The notes: generated from the sequence alone by a model not told the origin. A stretch of 64,000 nt of DNA from Anaerostipes rhamnosivorans (GCF_005280655.1 NZ_CP040058.1:1836001-1900000); one strand, 5' to 3'; positions 34,928 through 45,002 are shown, counted from the stretch's first letter. Numbers and translations are program-made.

Positions 34928-35690
34928 CAAGTACTGCTACCGGTCCAGGTTGAGAAAAGTAAATGTCATGGAAAAATTCTGTTTTTCCATGACAACACTT
35001 CTACTCTGTATCCTCAGCAGGTCCCTGGCAGCCTCTGTCCTGGTCCTTTTTAGCTGCGGATGGCTGACCGTAAAAAAGGGCGGTATCCCGCTGCGCCAGT
35101 ATGGAAAGCTTTTGCGGGTCCCTGCGGCTTTCCTACTCCTGAGCACACTGGCAATCCTCGTCAATATCTCTAAAACCCCTTTGGATGCTTATGCAGTTCC
35201 GGCAGGTTCCTACTATATAACTGGGAGCACCAGTTCTCTGATCTTTGGTTTCAGGCTGATTCTCTCTGCCCTTTCCGCAGTATCCTGCCTGTATTTTTTA
35301 TCCCTCAGCACTCCGGTCACTGACCTGGTAAACATTCTTAAAAAACTTCACTGTCCGTCCCTGTTCATAGAACTGTTTCTGCTCATTTACCGGTTTATCT
35401 TTATCCTGATGTCGGAGGCTTCTGCCATCAGAACCTCCCAGGAAGCAAGGCTTTCCAACCGGAACTTTAAGACAGCCCTCCATTCCTTCGGGGGCATGGC
35501 CTCGGCCCTGTTGATCCGGGCTATGAAGCGTTCAGCCAGATTATACGATGCCATGGAATCCAGATGCTATGATGGGACCATACGGGTTCTTCTGGAGGAA
35601 TACCCGCCGAAAAAGAAAGAGATCATTTATATTGTCATATTTGAACTTGTTCTACTGTTTCTCATAATAGGAAGGAAAATATACGGATGA
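34917..35690 (+). CDS. cbiQ: cobalt ECF transporter transmembrane protein CbiQ
   Basis: T-component coupling the ATPase to CbiM. It has 257 aa with about five membrane helices. The coupling-helix motifs are seen as AIRTSQEARLS near 160-171 and IRAMKRSARLYDAMESRCYDG near 198-218 (the A-R-G-like short motifs of EcfT). Overlaps cbiN by 11 nt and the cbiO gene by 4 nt, so all are translationally coupled. Confidence 0.93.
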   Translation: MLIDKYCYRSRLRKVNVMEKFCFSMTTLLLCILSRSLAASVLVLFSCGWLTVKKGGIPLRQYGKLLRVPAAFLLLSTLAILVNISKTPLDAYAVPAGSYYITGSTSSLIFGFRLILSALSAVSCLYFLSLSTPVTDLVNILKKLHCPSLFIELFLLIYRFIFILMSEASAIRTSQEARLSNRNFKTALHSFGGMASALLIRAMKRSARLYDAMESRCYDGTIRVLLEEYPPKKKEIIYIVIFELVLLFLIIGRKIYG

Positions 35691-37345
35691 AAAAAGAATC
35701 TATCATAAAAGCACAAAATCTGTGTTACACCTATGAAGGAGAGGAGCAGCCGGCTCTAAACGGACTTTCTCTGGAAATAAAGCAGGGGAAAAAGATTGCG
35801 GTCATGGGCGCCAACGGATCCGGCAAATCAACTTTTTTTCTCTGCCTCAACGGAATCTTAAGGCCACAGAAAGGTACGCTGTCTTTTTGCGGCACCCCAT
35901 ATTCCTATGACAAAAAGAGCCTGCTGGCTCTGAGAAGCCGGGTCGGCATCGTATTTCAGGATCCCGATAACCAGCTGTTTTCAGCCAGTGTCCGCCAGGA
36001 AATCTCCTTTGGCATCTTAAATCTCGGGGCTGACAATGAGACGGCTTTAAGAGAAACAGAAACGATCATGGAGGAGCTGGATATTACAGAGTTTCAAGAC
36101 CGGCCCACCCACGCCTTGAGCGGGGGACAGAAAAAACAGGTTGCCATCGCTGATATCCTTGTGATGCATCCTGACATCGTGATCCTGGATGAACCTGCAG
36201 CGGCCCTGGATCCCAAACATACTTCCCTTGTGAACAAGATCATCGACCGGATGACAGACGCTGGAATCACTGTCCTTTTGTCAACCCATGACTCCGACTA
36301 TGCCTTCTCATGGGCCGATGAAGTGATTCTGTTTCACCAGGGCCGGGTTCTCATATCCGGAGCCCCTGAGGAAGTGTTCGCTGACCACACAGCCCTTAAG
36401 GCTGCAAATCTCTTCCAGCCGGCTGTACTTGCCATGTTCGAAAGCCTGTGCCGGAAGGAAATCATAAGCGCCAAAACTCCGGTTCCCAGAAATCTTTCAG
36501 AACTGGAACATATCATCGAAGGAATTCAGAGAGTTCCCGTCTACGGAGGAAAAACAATGCATCATATCAAAAAGAAAGCGATCTTAGCTGTCAGTTTCGG
36601 TACGAGCTATGAAGATACAAGAAAAAAGACTATTGAGGCGATTGAACAGACACTGGAAACACACTTTCCGGAACATAAGATTTACCGGGCGTGGACCAGC
36701 CGCATGATCATCGAAAAGATCAGAAAGAGGGACGGCCTGCATATTGATACCGTTTCCGAAGCTATGGAGCGGATGAAAGCAGATGGCATCACCGACGTGG
36801 TCATCCAGCCCACCCATGTAATAAACGGAGTGGAGAACGACCAGATGAAAGAGGATGCCGAATCCCATAGAGATTCTTTCCATTCCATCTCATTTGGAGC
36901 ACCTCTTCTTACATCTGAGTCAGACAATGAGACCATGGTGAAGGCTGTGGCATCTGAGTTTTCCTGGATGTCTGACCGGGATGCTCTGGTGCTCATGGGG
37001 CACGGGACCACCCACTATGCCAACACGGTCTATGCAGCTTTAGATTACCGATTCAAAGATATGGGATATAAAAACATTTTCCTGGGCACCGTGGAAGCCT
37101 TCCCCAGCATGCAGTCCCTTATGCGGATGGTAAAAGAATTCCAGCCGGAAAGAGTGATCCTTGCACCTTTTATGATTGTGGCCGGTGACCATGCCAGACA
37201 CGATATGGCCGGAGATGACCCGGATTCCTGGTATAGCCAGTTTCTGTCCGAGGGCCTAAAGACAGAGTGCGTCATGAAAGGCCTCGGGGAATATCCCGGC
37301 GTCAGAGAACTGTTTGTAACCCACGCAGAGGAAGCGGTTCTTTAG
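35687..37345 (+). CDS. cbiO-cbiK: fused cobalt ABC ATPase CbiO / sirohydrochlorin cobaltochelatase CbiK
   Basis: 552 aa, two proteins in one frame. Residues 1-290: CbiO ATPase with Walker A GANGSGKST (41-49), signature LSGGQKKQ and Walker B VILDEPAAALD. Residues 291-552: anaerobic cobaltochelatase CbiK, with the three expected metal/catalytic residues H439 (MGHGTTHYAN), E470 (GTVEAFP) and H502 (AGDHARHD), which fall at 149, 180 and 212 of the chelatase part, close to 145/175/207 known for Salmonella CbiK. No stop separates them, but ACGGAGG lies 7 nt before ATG 36557 (Met291), so free CbiK may also be made. Probably hands imported Co2+ to sirohydrochlorin. Confidence 0.92.
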   Translation: MKKESIIKAQNLCYTYEGEEQPALNGLSLEIKQGKKIAVMGANGSGKSTFFLCLNGILRPQKGTLSFCGTPYSYDKKSLLALRSRVGIVFQDPDNQLFSASVRQEISFGILNLGADNETALRETETIMEELDITEFQDRPTHALSGGQKKQVAIADILVMHPDIVILDEPAAALDPKHTSLVNKIIDRMTDAGITVLLSTHDSDYAFSWADEVILFHQGRVLISGAPEEVFADHTALKAANLFQPAVLAMFESLCRKEIISAKTPVPRNLSELEHIIEGIQRVPVYGGKTMHHIKKKAILAVSFGTSYEDTRKKTIEAIEQTLETHFPEHKIYRAWTSRMIIEKIRKRDGLHIDTVSEAMERMKADGITDVVIQPTHVINGVENDQMKEDAESHRDSFHSISFGAPLLTSESDNETMVKAVASEFSWMSDRDALVLMGHGTTHYANTVYAALDYRFKDMGYKNIFLGTVEAFPSMQSLMRMVKEFQPERVILAPFMIVAGDHARHDMAGDDPDSWYSQFLSEGLKTECVMKGLGEYPGVRELFVTHAEEAVL

Positions 37346-37456
37346 CACCAACGTATCCGGACCGGATCATCTGCCGGGATCAAAATTTCTACATCCAGCG
37401 GAAGTTTGATTTGATAGTACTTAGTGCGACAGCACTTTCTGATCTATACGGATCCG

Positions 37457-39715
37457 TCATTCTTTTAACTTCAACGCCTCTGCCATAGAAATGCCAGGTA
37501 TTTTTCTCGATACCACACGGCTTATGAGCCAAGATAAAACTAGGGTTCCGACAGCACTAAGCAGCCAGGAACTCCACCGGATATAAACCGGGATATCCAT
37601 GGATTCCTGGACTGTGGAGAGCATATAACAGAGCAGTCCATATCCCGCCGGCAGCCCCAGAAGAATCCCGGCCGCACAAATCCATACATTTTGCTGAACC
37701 ATGATGGTCCGGATCTGGCTGTCCTGAAATCCAAGGACCTTTAGAGTGGCAAACTCACGGTATCTTTCCAGATAAGAGAGAACACCCAGATTGTACAGCA
37801 TGACACTGCCGAGAAGCACGGCGCCAAACACCAGGATGCCGATCATCATCACCATACCCGCCATCAGGTCATCCATACTTTTTGTCAGATCCTTCTGCTG
37901 GGAAACTGTACATTGCTTTTTATATTTTCCGAATCCGTTCTCCGATATTTTCCCAATGACTGCCGTGGGTCTAAAAGCCATACCGCTTTTCTGGAAATCA
38001 GATCTCATCACCGTGATCCCCTGGGTGGATGGTGTCCGTATAACTGCCCGTACTTTGGAGCGGATCTCTTTTTTCTCTCCGGATACCTTCCACACAACGG
38101 TATCCCCTTTTTTGATTTTCAATTGATCTGCGGTCTTTTTTGACACAGCGATCCCATCCCTGATCTCTGTAAACTGGTCAAGCTTCACTGCCAGTCGGAG
38201 ATACTTGGCTGACTCCTGGACGGTTAAACTCACCTCCTCCTGTTTTCCATTTTTTTTAATAGAGGCAGTCCCCTCCATTAGATATTCTCCGTCCGTCTTT
38301 TGCAACAGATCCTTCTTCCCCTTTTTGTCCGGCAGATCTGTGATCTTACACTGGTAGGACTGCTGTCTGTGAAAGGTCCAGTCTGAAAGATTTGTAAAGG
38401 TATCATACAGAGAAAAGGCACAGAACAACAGAGCCGTACATCCAAGGATGCCGCATAAAGTCATAAAACCCCTGAGACGGTTCCTGCTGATATCCCTCAA
38501 ATTCCACCGGCTGGAGAAAGACAGCTTTTGGGGAAGCCTCATGGAATTCTTCCTGCTCTTAGACGGTACCTCCCCTCCAAGACTTTCCGCCGCTGTTCCC
38601 CTTAAATAATTCTGGCAGACAAACAAGCTGATGCCCAGACAGAGAAAAATACATCCCACAGGCAGCACCGCAAATGATGCCGGAAGACTTCCCTCCCAGC
38701 GGGGCAGTACATACATCTCTTTTAAAAACCGGTAGATTAGCTCTGGAAGTATCCTGTATCCTAAAATATAGCCCAGTCCAACACCGGCAGCACAGATCAG
38801 CAGGCTGTGGGTCAGATAATGGAGTGTAAGCTTTTTCTTTGAAAATCCAAGCGCTTTCAAAATCCCAATCTGTGTTCTCTGATTTTTCAGCATTCTGTGC
38901 ATGGTAGTCACCGTGATCATAAAGGCCATGAAAAGAAAGGCTCCGGAAAAAATATCTCCGATGGACTGGTGCTGTCTGATCTCATCAGTGATCATGGACA
39001 CCGCTGGATGATCTTTTTCCAGCACTTCCGTCATTCCATCAGCTCCAAGGATCTTTCCGGCCAGCTTCTGCCCTTTATAAGGTTTGTTTGCTTTCAGTGC
39101 GACCTGATTATAAGGAAGCTGTCCGGACACAGGAAACAGCTTTGGGCTGATCCATGCAAATCCGCTGTTTTTGTGGTCGGGTGCCATGGTGCCCTTTCCT
39201 GCGCTGTAGATATATTCCGGGCTTAAAACCAGTCCAAGAATCCTTCCGGACACCTTTCGATTTCCCTGGACCACGGTCATCATATCACCTGTTTTATAGC
39301 CGTTTTCTCTGGCAAACAATTCATCCAGCCAGATTCCCTTTTTCGAGCTGTTAAACGCTTCCCCAGATTTTATATAAAGCCTGGATACCATATTTGTCTG
39401 CGCAAAATAGCAGTCTATGGATGTTTTATCCTTTCCTTCAAGATTCATCGGGAGAAACAGACGGCCTTCTGCTTTTTCCACCCGCTTATCGCTTTTGAGC
39501 TTCTCTAACTCTGCTTTGGAGAAGGCTTTTTTGTAAGCCCACTGGTCCGCCAGCTCCTGCCGGTCTATGTAAGACTTCCAGCTGGTCTTAAGGCCGTTCC
39601 ACTCTCCTGTGATGCCGGAAAATAGAAAACAGCCAAAAAACATCATGAGAAAAATAGCCAGAAACTGCACTCTATTCTTTCTGATATCACGAAATGTCTT
39701 TTTGATCAAAAGCAT
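37457..39715 (-). CDS. FtsX-like ABC transporter permease
   Basis: 752 aa. N-terminal helix (about 15-35), a large outer domain, then two FtsX modules of three helices each (about 260-370 and 630-745), with a further helix near 415-435. The architecture is that of duplicated MacB/YknZ-like permeases rather than the 10-helix BceB. The start ATG shares a base with the stop of its ATPase (TAATG). Cargo unknown; peptide, antibiotic or lipid export are the usual roles. Controlled by the TetR regulator at the head of the operon. Confidence 0.88.
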   Translation of the reverse strand: MLLIKKTFRDIRKNRVQFLAIFLMMFFGCFLFSGITGEWNGLKTSWKSYIDRQELADQWAYKKAFSKAELEKLKSDKRVEKAEGRLFLPMNLEGKDKTSIDCYFAQTNMVSRLYIKSGEAFNSSKKGIWLDELFARENGYKTGDMMTVVQGNRKVSGRILGLVLSPEYIYSAGKGTMAPDHKNSGFAWISPKLFPVSGQLPYNQVALKANKPYKGQKLAGKILGADGMTEVLEKDHPAVSMITDEIRQHQSIGDIFSGAFLFMAFMITVTTMHRMLKNQRTQIGILKALGFSKKKLTLHYLTHSLLICAAGVGLGYILGYRILPELIYRFLKEMYVLPRWEGSLPASFAVLPVGCIFLCLGISLFVCQNYLRGTAAESLGGEVPSKSRKNSMRLPQKLSFSSRWNLRDISRNRLRGFMTLCGILGCTALLFCAFSLYDTFTNLSDWTFHRQQSYQCKITDLPDKKGKKDLLQKTDGEYLMEGTASIKKNGKQEEVSLTVQESAKYLRLAVKLDQFTEIRDGIAVSKKTADQLKIKKGDTVVWKVSGEKKEIRSKVRAVIRTPSTQGITVMRSDFQKSGMAFRPTAVIGKISENGFGKYKKQCTVSQQKDLTKSMDDLMAGMVMMIGILVFGAVLLGSVMLYNLGVLSYLERYREFATLKVLGFQDSQIRTIMVQQNVWICAAGILLGLPAGYGLLCYMLSTVQESMDIPVYIRWSSWLLSAVGTLVLSWLISRVVSRKIPGISMAEALKLKE

Positions 39716-40416
39716 TACCACTCCACCTCACTTATCTTAAGAGGAGACGGATTTATCCTTATGTCTGTGATTTCTCCGTTTTTAACGTATATGACTTTAT
39801 CTGCCGCCTGTGCTATGCCGGCATTATGAGTGACGATCAGTGTTGTTTTCTTATCTTCCCTGCAGAGCCTCCACAGCTGCTCCAGCACCAGGCAGCCTGT
39901 CTCACTGTCCAGAGCCCCGGTGGGTTCATCACACAGAAGAATCTCCGGATTCTTGGCAATCGCCCTGGCGATGGAAACCCTCTGCTGCTCTCCCCCTGAC
40001 AGCTGGTCAGGAAATTTATGTTCATGGCCCCGAAGTCCCACTCGATCTAATGCTTCTTTTGCAGGGATAGAGCCCTTTTTCAGTTCTCCCATTAAAGCTA
40101 CATTTTCGCTGACCGTCAGAGTGGGGATCAGATTATAGAACTGAAAAACAAACCCGACCTTTTCTGCCCGGTACCGGGACAGCTCCCTCTCTCCCAGACC
40201 GGTGATATCCTGCCCTGAAACTATGACAGTCCCTCCGTCTGCCGTGTCAATCCCACCAAGAATGTTTAAGATGGTTGACTTTCCCGCTCCGCTGGGCCCC
40301 AGAATCACTGTGAACTCTCCCTGACGGACGGAAAAAGAGACATCTTTTAATGCATAAGTCTCCCTGGTTCCTGTATGATAGATCTTATTCACATGGCCAA
40401 ATTCCAATTGTTTCAT
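39715..40416 (-). CDS. ABC transporter ATPase, MacB/LolD type
   Basis: 233 aa. Walker [10 protein letters not shown] near residues 40-48, Q-loop [10 protein letters not shown], signature [14 protein letters not shown], Walker [13 protein letters not shown]-loop THN. The FYNLIP and TGALD patterns mark the MacB/LolD subfamily, which partners FtsX-like permeases. ATGA overlap with tetR upstream and one-base overlap with the permease. Confidence 0.93.
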   Translation of the reverse strand: MKQLEFGHVNKIYHTGTRETYALKDVSFSVRQGEFTVILGPSGAGKSTILNILGGIDTADGGTVIVSGQDITGLGERELSRYRAEKVGFVFQFYNLIPTLTVSENVALMGELKKGSIPAKEALDRVGLRGHEHKFPDQLSGGEQQRVSIARAIAKNPEILLCDEPTGALDSETGCLVLEQLWRLCREDKKTTLIVTHNAGIAQAADKVIYVKNGEITDIRINPSPLKISEVEW

Positions 40417-41015
40417 GGCTTATCCTCCTGATTAACGACTAATCCCGCGCAGAGCATACGGAAAACTTTGATGAATTCTTTCTGGGCCTCTATGGAATCC
40501 TGGTGCTGCAAAAGTACATGCCGGATGCAGGCAATAAACATTTCCGTGATAATATCCACATACGGGGAATCGCTGTCATCAAGTCCCAGATGCCATGCCA
40601 TATGTTCCTTAAACTGCCCGATAAAGTGTTCTTTGACTTTTGAAAAACGTGTTGTTTTCAGGTCAAACAAGATGAGAAGCCGTTTGTCCATTATATACTG
40701 AAGCTCCGTCTCTTCCATTACTTTAACGACGTCCTCCATCTGCGAAAATGCCTCTTCGATCTCCTCCAAGGTGTAAACCCGCTGTTCTCTTTCAAAATGC
40801 TGCTTCACAAGCTTATGCAGCCCTTTTATAGGCTCCTTCAGCATTTCTTCCAGGATGGCCTCCTTGCTGTCATAATAATGATAAATATTGCCGATGGTTG
40901 TATTTGCTTTCTTTGCGATCACTCTCATGGAGGCCCCTTCGTAGCCATGGATCAGAAATTCTTCCTGTGCCGCCTCTAAGATTGTTTCTCTGATTTCTTC
41001 TTTTTTTATCTGCAT
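40413..41015 (-). CDS. TetR/AcrR-family transcriptional regulator
   Basis: 200 aa. N-terminal [51 protein letters not shown] is typical for the family, with a helical ligand domain behind it. First gene of the exporter operon, so it most likely represses its own operon. Three ATGs compete; the one at 41015 lies 7 nt after GGGAGG. Divergent from the nitroreductase, whose promoter may be shared. Confidence 0.9.
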   Translation of the reverse strand: MQIKKEEIRETILEAAQEEFLIHGYEGASMRVIAKKANTTIGNIYHYYDSKEAILEEMLKEPIKGLHKLVKQHFEREQRVYTLEEIEEAFSQMEDVVKVMEETELQYIMDKRLLILFDLKTTRFSKVKEHFIGQFKEHMAWHLGLDDSDSPYVDIITEMFIACIRHVLLQHQDSIEAQKEFIKVFRMLCAGLVVNQEDKP

Positions 41016-41090
41016 CATTCTACCTCCCAGGTCCATCATATCCAGTTTCCCTGTTCCTTACAACTCGATCGTGCTTATAAAAATCAAAAC

Positions 41091-41119
41091 TTATCAAGTG
41101 ATCATTATTGACGTATAAT
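41091..41119 (+). promoter_or_regulatory. promoter of the nitroreductase gene
   Basis: TTATCA (41091-41096), 17 nt, TATAAT (41114-41119). An imperfect inverted repeat (TGATCATTA ... TAATCATAA, 41098-41124) overlaps it and could bind the divergent TetR protein. Confidence 0.55.
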
Positions 41120-41148
41120 CATAATGGAATAAAAAAGGAGGAACCAAT

Positions 41149-41748
41149 ATGTCAGATATGATAGAAAAAAGGCGGAGCATCCGGAAATATCGGCCTGCCA
41201 CCGTGCCAAAACATATGATTCAACAAGTGATACAGGCCGGAATCCTTGCCCCGTCGTCAAAAAACAGACAGCCATGGAAGTTTACCGTAGTCTATGGGGC
41301 TGCAAAAACGGATATGCTGGCGCAAATGAGCCTGGGACTTTCCAGGGAAGCTGCCGACCCGATGCTCCCCAACAGCAGGAAGCATCTGGACGGAGCCATA
41401 CACACGCTGCACATTATGGAACAGGCACCTGTGATCATCTTTATCACAAACAGCCTCGGTCTTGATCTGTCAAAGCCGCTATCCGCGGAGGACCGGATCT
41501 ATGAAATATGCAATGCACAGTCCATCGGCGCGGCAATCCAGAATATGACCCTGGCTGCCACCGGACTGGGACTTGGAAGCCTGTGGATCTGTGATATTTT
41601 CTTTGCCTATGAAGAGCTGTCCAATTGGCTTTGTACAGATAAAAACGGCCAGCTGTACGCCGCATTGGCCCTCGGATATGCAGATGAGGCCCCAGATGCC
41701 CGGTCCAGAAACCCTATGGATGAGATCACAGAGTGGAGAGAAACATAA
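41149..41748 (+). CDS. nitroreductase-family flavoprotein
   Basis: 199 aa. FMN-binding start RRSIRKYRPATVPKHMIQQVIQAGILAPSSKNRQPWKF, the INSL-like middle and AAIQNMTLAATGLGLGSLWIC are family features. NAD(P)H-dependent reduction of quinones, nitroaromatics or flavins is possible; the substrate is not known. The ribosome-binding site AAAGGAGG lies 8 nt before the ATG. Confidence 0.88.
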   Translation: MSDMIEKRRSIRKYRPATVPKHMIQQVIQAGILAPSSKNRQPWKFTVVYGAAKTDMLAQMSLGLSREAADPMLPNSRKHLDGAIHTLHIMEQAPVIIFITNSLGLDLSKPLSAEDRIYEICNAQSIGAAIQNMTLAATGLGLGSLWICDIFFAYEELSNWLCTDKNGQLYAALALGYADEAPDARSRNPMDEITEWRET

Positions 41749-41817
41749 AAGAGCAAGATATATGAAAAAATATCTGCCTGGTATAGATATAATCGTGTTT
41801 TGAAAGGAGGATTCAAT

Positions 41818-42678
41818 ATGTCAAACAATAAACTTGAAAATATCAAATCAGTCATTGATTACATAGAAGATCATTTGACTGAAAAATTGGATCTGGACAC
41901 GGTGGCAAAGGCGGTTCATTATTCAAAATACCATCTTCACCGTATGTTTACAAACACGGTTGGGCTTACCATCCATGATTATCTTCAGAGACGAAGGCTT
42001 ACGGAGGCCGCAAAACTGTTGGTCTTTTCTGATCAGCCTATCCTTGACATCGCACTGCTTGCAGGATATGAAAGCCAGCAGGCATTCACCGACGCTTTTG
42101 TCGCCATGTACAAAATGTCGCCCCGGAGATTCAGAGAAAATGAGAGATTTTATCCTCTGTCACTGCGATTTGAATTTGAAGGGAGTCTGTCCATGCCGAA
42201 ACATGAAAATAAGCCCCACTGGGATATTTCTTTTGCCTCAGAAGAAGACATTCCGTGCTGGATGGATCTGGTCCGTCTTGTGATCGACGGTTTTCCTCAT
42301 CTACACGAAGAGGAATATCTGGATGTATTACAATCCCGCATCTGCTCCGGGGAAGCACTGATTCTTAAGGACGGCGCTGCGGCAGCCGGCATTCTGCTGT
42401 TTTCTCATGAAAACGGAAGTATTGATTTTATGGGCTGCCATCCCCTCTACCGGAATATGGGCATTCCCAGAGCACTCCTTTCTAAAGTCATGGGGGAACT
42501 GGTAAAAGAGAAAGACTTAAGTATCACAACCTACCGGGCAGGAGACAAGGCAGATACCGGACAGCGCCGGGAGATACAAGAGCTGGGATTTGCGGAGGCG
42601 GAACTGCTTGTGGAGTTTGGTTATCCCACACAGAAATTTATTTTGAAGCAGGAGGATTCAGAACATGAAGAGTCATGA
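41818..42678 (+). CDS. AraC-type HTH fused to GNAT acetyltransferase-like domain
   Basis: 286 aa. Residues 1-105 are a full AraC/XylS double HTH (VIDYIEDHLTEKLDLDTVAKAVHYSKYHLHRMF ... GYESQQAFTDAFVAMYKMSPRRFR). Residues about 130-275 resemble a GNAT domain (GAAAAGILLFSHENGSIDFMGCHPLYRNMGIPRALLSKVM); the acetyl-CoA loop is present but degenerate (NMGIPRALL). DNA-binding regulator that may acetylate a small molecule or sense acetyl-CoA; inferred. The ATG at 41818 follows AAAGGAGG. Overlaps the helicase gene by 14 nt. Confidence 0.8.
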   Translation: MSNNKLENIKSVIDYIEDHLTEKLDLDTVAKAVHYSKYHLHRMFTNTVGLTIHDYLQRRRLTEAAKLLVFSDQPILDIALLAGYESQQAFTDAFVAMYKMSPRRFRENERFYPLSLRFEFEGSLSMPKHENKPHWDISFASEEDIPCWMDLVRLVIDGFPHLHEEEYLDVLQSRICSGEALILKDGAAAAGILLFSHENGSIDFMGCHPLYRNMGIPRALLSKVMGELVKEKDLSITTYRAGDKADTGQRREIQELGFAEAELLVEFGYPTQKFILKQEDSEHEES

Positions 42679-44710
42679 CACCGTATTTCCCGATGAGCTT
42701 GAACACCTTGCCATGATCCAGTCCAGGCTGGATGCTGCACTCCAGGACGCAGAGGCGTCCGCCGGAAGAATGGAGCGGCAGTATACGAATACCAGACAAT
42801 ATATGTCGGATGCCCGCGGAGAAATCGATCCCAATGAGATGTTCCAAACGGAACTGCTGCTGAAACAGGCTGACCAGACAGGGGCCTTTGCCGCGGAGGT
42901 ATGCTTAAGACTGGCGAAACTGAAAGATTCTCCCTACTTTGCCCGGATCGATTTTCGGGAAACAGGAAGTCAAGAGTCCTTTTCATACTATATCGGACGT
43001 TTTTCCTTCCGCCATGGATATGAGCTGCTGATCTTTGACTGGCGTGCCCCCATATCCGGCATGTTTTATGACTGCGAGCCGGGCCCGGCAGGTTATGAGG
43101 CACCGGCAGGCAGAATAGACGGAGAGTTGACAAAGAAACGGCAGTTTTGTATCAAGGACGGTTTCATGGAATATGCCATCGAGAGCTCCTCTAATATTCA
43201 GGACGATGTTCTCCAGAGAGAACTGAGCCGGACGTCCAGCGAAAAAATGAAATCCATCATTTCAACAATCCAAAAGGAACAAAATCAGATCATCCGGAAC
43301 GAACATGCCCACACTCTCATCATCCAGGGAGTTGCCGGATCCGGCAAAACATCCATTGCCCTGCACCGGATTGCCTTTCTGCTGTACCGGCTGAAACATC
43401 AGCTCAGTGCAAGAAATGTCACCATCCTCTCTCCCAACAAAGTTTTTGGCGATTATATCTCCAATGTCATCCCTGAACTTGGAGAAGAGCCGATCTTTGA
43501 ACTGGCCTTTTCTGATCTGGCAGAAATACAGCTGGGACAGACCGTTGGTTTTGAACCGGAACGGGACCCTCTGGATCCGGACCATGATGAATATCATCAG
43601 AGAACCCGGTTTAAATCTACTATAGGATTTAAACAGCTTCTGGATGCGTATATCAAAAAGCTGCCGGATACCGTCTTTCAGCCCTCCGATTATTCTTTTG
43701 GCGGCTTTACCGCAAAGAAAGAATGGATACAAAAACGGTTCCGCGCATATGAAAAACATCCAGTAAAACAGCGGCTTAAGATGATCGCTGACGATATCTG
43801 CGATCTATTTGCCTCTGAAAACATCATGAAGGATGAAATTCCAAGGACAGGGGCCGTCTTAAAAAACCTGACTTCCATGCTTACCATTAAAAACAGCCTG
43901 GCATTATACAGGGACTTTTATAAAAGTCTAAAGAAACCAAGTATGTTAGTCCTTCCATCGAAAAGGACCTTGGAGTGGGCAGACGTCTTTCCATACCTCT
44001 ACCTAACCGCTGCTTTTGAAGGATTAAAAGAAAGCAAGATCACCAGGCATCTGGTCATAGACGAAATGCAGGATTATACCCCTGTTCAGTATGCGGTCAT
44101 CAATCTCTTGTTTCCCTGTCCCAAAACGATCCTCGGTGACTTTGGGCAGTCACTGAACCCAGATCATCTCCACACACTTGAGGATCTCCGCCTGCTGTAT
44201 CATGACGCGGAATTTGTCATGCTTAACAAAAGCTACCGCTCTACCTATGAGATCATATCATTTGCAAAGCAGCTCCAGGACAATCCCTCCCTGGAAGCTG
44301 TAAAACGGCACGGTGAAAAGCCAGTCATAACTGCGTGCTGTGACAACAGGGATAAGATGAATCAGATAAAAAAGCTACTCTCAAGCTTTGAAAAAAGCGG
44401 AGCTATGTCTCTCGGTCTGATCGCTAAAACAAACACAGAAGCAAAAACACTGTACGATATCCTCTCCAAAGAATTTGACCTGCACTTGATTTCACCGGAA
44501 AGTTCTACTTTTCATAATGGAATCTCCGTCACTTCTGTACAGATGGCAAAAGGACTGGAATTTGATGAAGTCCTTATTCCTGATGCGGATAGTTCCTCTT
44601 ATCGCACAGACTATGACAGGAATCTGCTGTATATCGCCTGCACTAGGGCAATGCACCGGCTGACCCTTATGTATGTAGATGAGTTGTCTCCTTTTGTTAA
44701 GACTGATTAA
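42665..44710 (+). CDS. helD: HelD-like UvrD/Rep-family helicase (RNA polymerase-associated)
   Basis: 681 aa. An N-terminal coiled coil (10-95) precedes a superfamily-1 motor: Walker A GVAGSGKT (222-229), motif II VIDEMQDY, later GDFGQSLNP, TSVQMAKGLEFDEVLI and YIACTRAMHRL. The long N-terminal arm before Walker A and the split motor are those of HelD, which removes stalled RNA polymerase from DNA and in some bacteria gives rifampicin tolerance. Overlaps the AraC-GNAT gene by 14 nt with GGAGG upstream. A family call by architecture; ordinary UvrD is less likely. Confidence 0.82.
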   Translation: MKSHDTVFPDELEHLAMIQSRLDAALQDAEASAGRMERQYTNTRQYMSDARGEIDPNEMFQTELLLKQADQTGAFAAEVCLRLAKLKDSPYFARIDFRETGSQESFSYYIGRFSFRHGYELLIFDWRAPISGMFYDCEPGPAGYEAPAGRIDGELTKKRQFCIKDGFMEYAIESSSNIQDDVLQRELSRTSSEKMKSIISTIQKEQNQIIRNEHAHTLIIQGVAGSGKTSIALHRIAFLLYRLKHQLSARNVTILSPNKVFGDYISNVIPELGEEPIFELAFSDLAEIQLGQTVGFEPERDPLDPDHDEYHQRTRFKSTIGFKQLLDAYIKKLPDTVFQPSDYSFGGFTAKKEWIQKRFRAYEKHPVKQRLKMIADDICDLFASENIMKDEIPRTGAVLKNLTSMLTIKNSLALYRDFYKSLKKPSMLVLPSKRTLEWADVFPYLYLTAAFEGLKESKITRHLVIDEMQDYTPVQYAVINLLFPCPKTILGDFGQSLNPDHLHTLEDLRLLYHDAEFVMLNKSYRSTYEIISFAKQLQDNPSLEAVKRHGEKPVITACCDNRDKMNQIKKLLSSFEKSGAMSLGLIAKTNTEAKTLYDILSKEFDLHLISPESSTFHNGISVTSVQMAKGLEFDEVLIPDADSSSYRTDYDRNLLYIACTRAMHRLTLMYVDELSPFVKTD

Positions 44711-44755
44711 GTTTTAAGATAATCTAGAAAGAATAACAAGAAAAATAATTCACCC

Positions 44756-44781
44756 CGGCGGCAGGCTGTTGTCTGTCGCCG
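44756..44781 (+). terminator. possible terminator of the AraC-GNAT/helD unit
   Basis: CGGCGGCAGG and TCTGTCGCCG form a GC-rich stem with two G-T pairs and a 6-nt loop. No clear T-run follows, so efficiency is doubtful. Confidence 0.35.
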
Positions 44782-45002
44782 TTATGCTCTCTTTTAACTC
44801 AACAAATCTCTGAAAGACCCATCAGCCGGTTTCATTCTCCAAAAGTTCTGTTTATCTGCATACAATGATTCTTTGTAGTAGTTAAGTAGTCCAGTTCGTG
44901 TTTTCTCACATCCTATTTTTCCTATTCAGATCTATTGCATAACATTCCATATTATAATGTTAAAAAATAAACTACTTCTGCTGAAAACACAGGAATTGAT
45001 AT
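44782..45002. other. AT-rich intergenic stretch, no gene seen
   Basis: With 44711-44755, this is part of the longest non-coding gap of the window. No open frame with a ribosome-binding site, no tRNA or riboswitch pattern, no insertion-sequence end was seen. Confidence 0.5.

Noticed and set aside
37346-37456. Short palindromes after cbiO-cbiK as terminators
   Set aside because: ATCCGG-A-CCGGAT has no loop and AGTGC-GACA-GCACT is short with a poor T-run; no firm terminator can be called.
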